Assembly: GCA_024529925.1 (NCBI GenBank)
Contig: JAFEUB010001120.1
Span: forward strand, 2,751,001-2,815,000
Source: Ophthalmolycus amberensis
Lineage: Eukaryota > Chordata > Actinopteri > Perciformes > Zoarcidae
DNA: 64,000 nt
Direction: 5' to 3'
The position numbers were made by a program, and so were the translations under genes. The notes under the pieces are model-generated. The model had not been told where the DNA came from and ran no database searches. It saw nothing but the letters and a program-made list of their open reading frames with translations. Below, in pieces: positions 62,639 to 64,000 of this stretch (the stretch's first letter is position 1; each line of letters opens with the position of its first letter).

Positions 62639-62772
62639 ACTGTACTTGTATTTAAATATCAAATAACAGAGGATGTGCTTCTTGCATATTGAATTACTGC
62701 ATTTTTTTGTCACACATTAAAACACGATAACGGTTTCGATCCATGAGAACTGCGCTGGACATTGTTGTGAAT

Positions 62773-62774
<2 letters not shown>

Positions 62775-62821
<47 letters not shown>
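62775..62821. repeat. (TG)n microsatellite
   Basis: About 23 TG units, complementary to the CA array at 62597-62637. Confidence 0.95.
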
Positions 62822-62824
<3 letters not shown>

Positions 62825-64000
62825 ATTGGCGCTGGGCAGTGCCAGCTGGTGTGTTGGCACGGCCTCGCGGTAATAATGTGTGTGCGGGTTGGCAGCCTGG
62901 CATCGCCACTCGCTACGGGGGTTTGCCGAGTGTTACGTCCGGCTGGCAGTAATTTAATGAGACGACAATAGAAGCAACAGCATTTGAAGTTACAACTGCA
63001 TAGACTCGTCTGAAACAACACACCTGCTTGTTCTGCCCAATAGCGTCGTCACAAAATAACGACGACTGGAGGAAAACCGCGAATTCCTTCTCACATCAAC
63101 GACCACTACTGATTTAAGTGGGTGCTTGATTATAGACGAGAATTAAGATGAATTGTTTGCAGATATTTATGGAAAAATACAGAGGCGAGAAATTATTTAA
63201 CAGCACAACCCTCACTCATATTAATGAACAACATAAATTGACTACTGCTCGTTATGATCATTTAAGGGTTTATTTTATTCTAGTAAAAATGTCTTTTAAC
63301 ATCTGTGATGAATCCTTCTGGTGGCATGATGATAAAAAATGTCATTTTAAAGCCATATTTTATTTTTTTAGAGCCTTGAAATGAAGACAAAACTCTTTCT
63401 CCATAATATCAGAAGTAGTTATGTCCTTTCGTTGCGTATGCTGATTTACCACTGTGATGCTATTTGAGGCTTTAAAACAGGGGCCAGTGTGTGTTTATGC
63501 ACAGTATAAAGCAGGGGTATTCAACTAAAATTCCAAAAGGTCCAGATCGAGAAAATCTCCTCGGGCAAAGGTCCGAAACATTACAATAATATCTAGCTCG
63601 CGCTATTTACTGCCACATATATATAAATATATTCAAGAAGCCTAGTAGTAGTAACAACGTCTCTGTGTAGTCAACAACTGTCAAATCAAATAAAGTACAC
63701 ATCAATTATATTTTAACAAATTATTACTCAGTTTTCTAATTTAACTGGATGGATTATAAATAATACATAGACATACATAAATAAATGTTCTTCTCATTTC
63801 AAGTACAATAAGAGCTGGATTAAAGAATAACTGACATAACAGAAAGCTTTTAAAAAATGTGCATCTTAAAATAAAGTAATTCATTTTAGAAAAAATTAAT
63901 TTCACTGAATTGTCCTGCAGCTTTAAATTCAGTTCATTCAGGTGTGAAGTGATGTCAAAAAGCCACAATATTATATTTTTCTCATCTCCTAAAAAGAGAA

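Larger units (their letters stand above)
62550..64000 (-). other. fntb: fntb upstream intron, possibly with a hAT-like terminus
   Basis: I searched this stretch for the preceding fntb exons (for example a PWLCYWILHS-like segment) and did not find them, so it is probably intron. It holds opposed CA and TG arrays (62597-62637 and 62775-62821). At 63512-63526 CAGGGGTATTCAACT resembles a hAT inverted-repeat end, so a transposon may begin there and run out of the window. Confidence 0.5.

Noticed and set aside
62550..64000. Search for the missing fntb 5' exons
   Set aside because: No segment resembling the PWLCYWILHS region or the N-terminal exons was found, so the gene is reported as partial.
1..64000. 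CRISPR arrays, operons, phage or tRNA/rRNA genes
   Set aside because: The direct repeats present are microsatellites, genes are intron-bearing, and no cloverleaf or rRNA-like sequence was noticed by eye. A tRNAscan run would be needed to exclude tRNA genes fully.

Overview
This window looks like a gene-rich stretch of a ray-finned (teleost) fish nuclear genome. The evidence is vertebrate genes with short exons and GT-AG introns, abundant CA/GT, CT and homopolymer microsatellites, a Tc1/mariner remnant, and a nearly intact CR1/L2/Rex1-type LINE. No prokaryotic, viral or CRISPR structure was seen. The order susd6, srsf5, slc10a1, max, fntb matches genes I recall from human 14q23-q24, which supports the gene names.

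Layout. 1-3545: upstream non-coding DNA. 3546-22394 (+): susd6, a type I membrane protein with two sushi modules, with a 16-kb first intron and a 3'UTR to about 24.8 kb. 26853-30419 (+): srsf5, an SR splicing factor with two RRMs and an RS tail; its exon 4 is out of frame in this assembly. 31766-32535: Tc1/mariner remnant. 32586-36154 (-): slc10a1, a sodium/bile-acid cotransporter, complete in seven exons (353 aa). 36.2-40.06 kb: AT-rich intergenic DNA ending in a possible hAT terminus. 40100-43470 (-): LINE with endonuclease and reverse transcriptase, split by one frameshift. 43.5-45.7 kb: intergenic. 46150-54250 (+): max, the MYC dimerisation partner, complete, including the 27-nt alternative exon (151- and 160-residue forms). 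56282-62549 (-): last eight exons of fntb, the protein farnesyltransferase beta subunit; its 5' exons lie beyond the window.

The five genes do not form one pathway. srsf5/slc10a1 and max/fntb are each tail-to-tail pairs, and a transposon sits in the first junction. I did not find a clearly new biological system. The points most worth a second look are: the srsf5 frameshift in a GGC repeat; the duplicated sushi exon and C-terminal acidic DxxLL signal of susd6; the conserved max mini-exon; the E-box and ZNF143-like sites ahead of max; transposon-borne poly(A) signals for slc10a1; and the 26-C tract used as the polypyrimidine tract of an slc10a1 exon. Exon boundaries were derived by hand from splice sites and reading phase. 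All function statements come from family knowledge.
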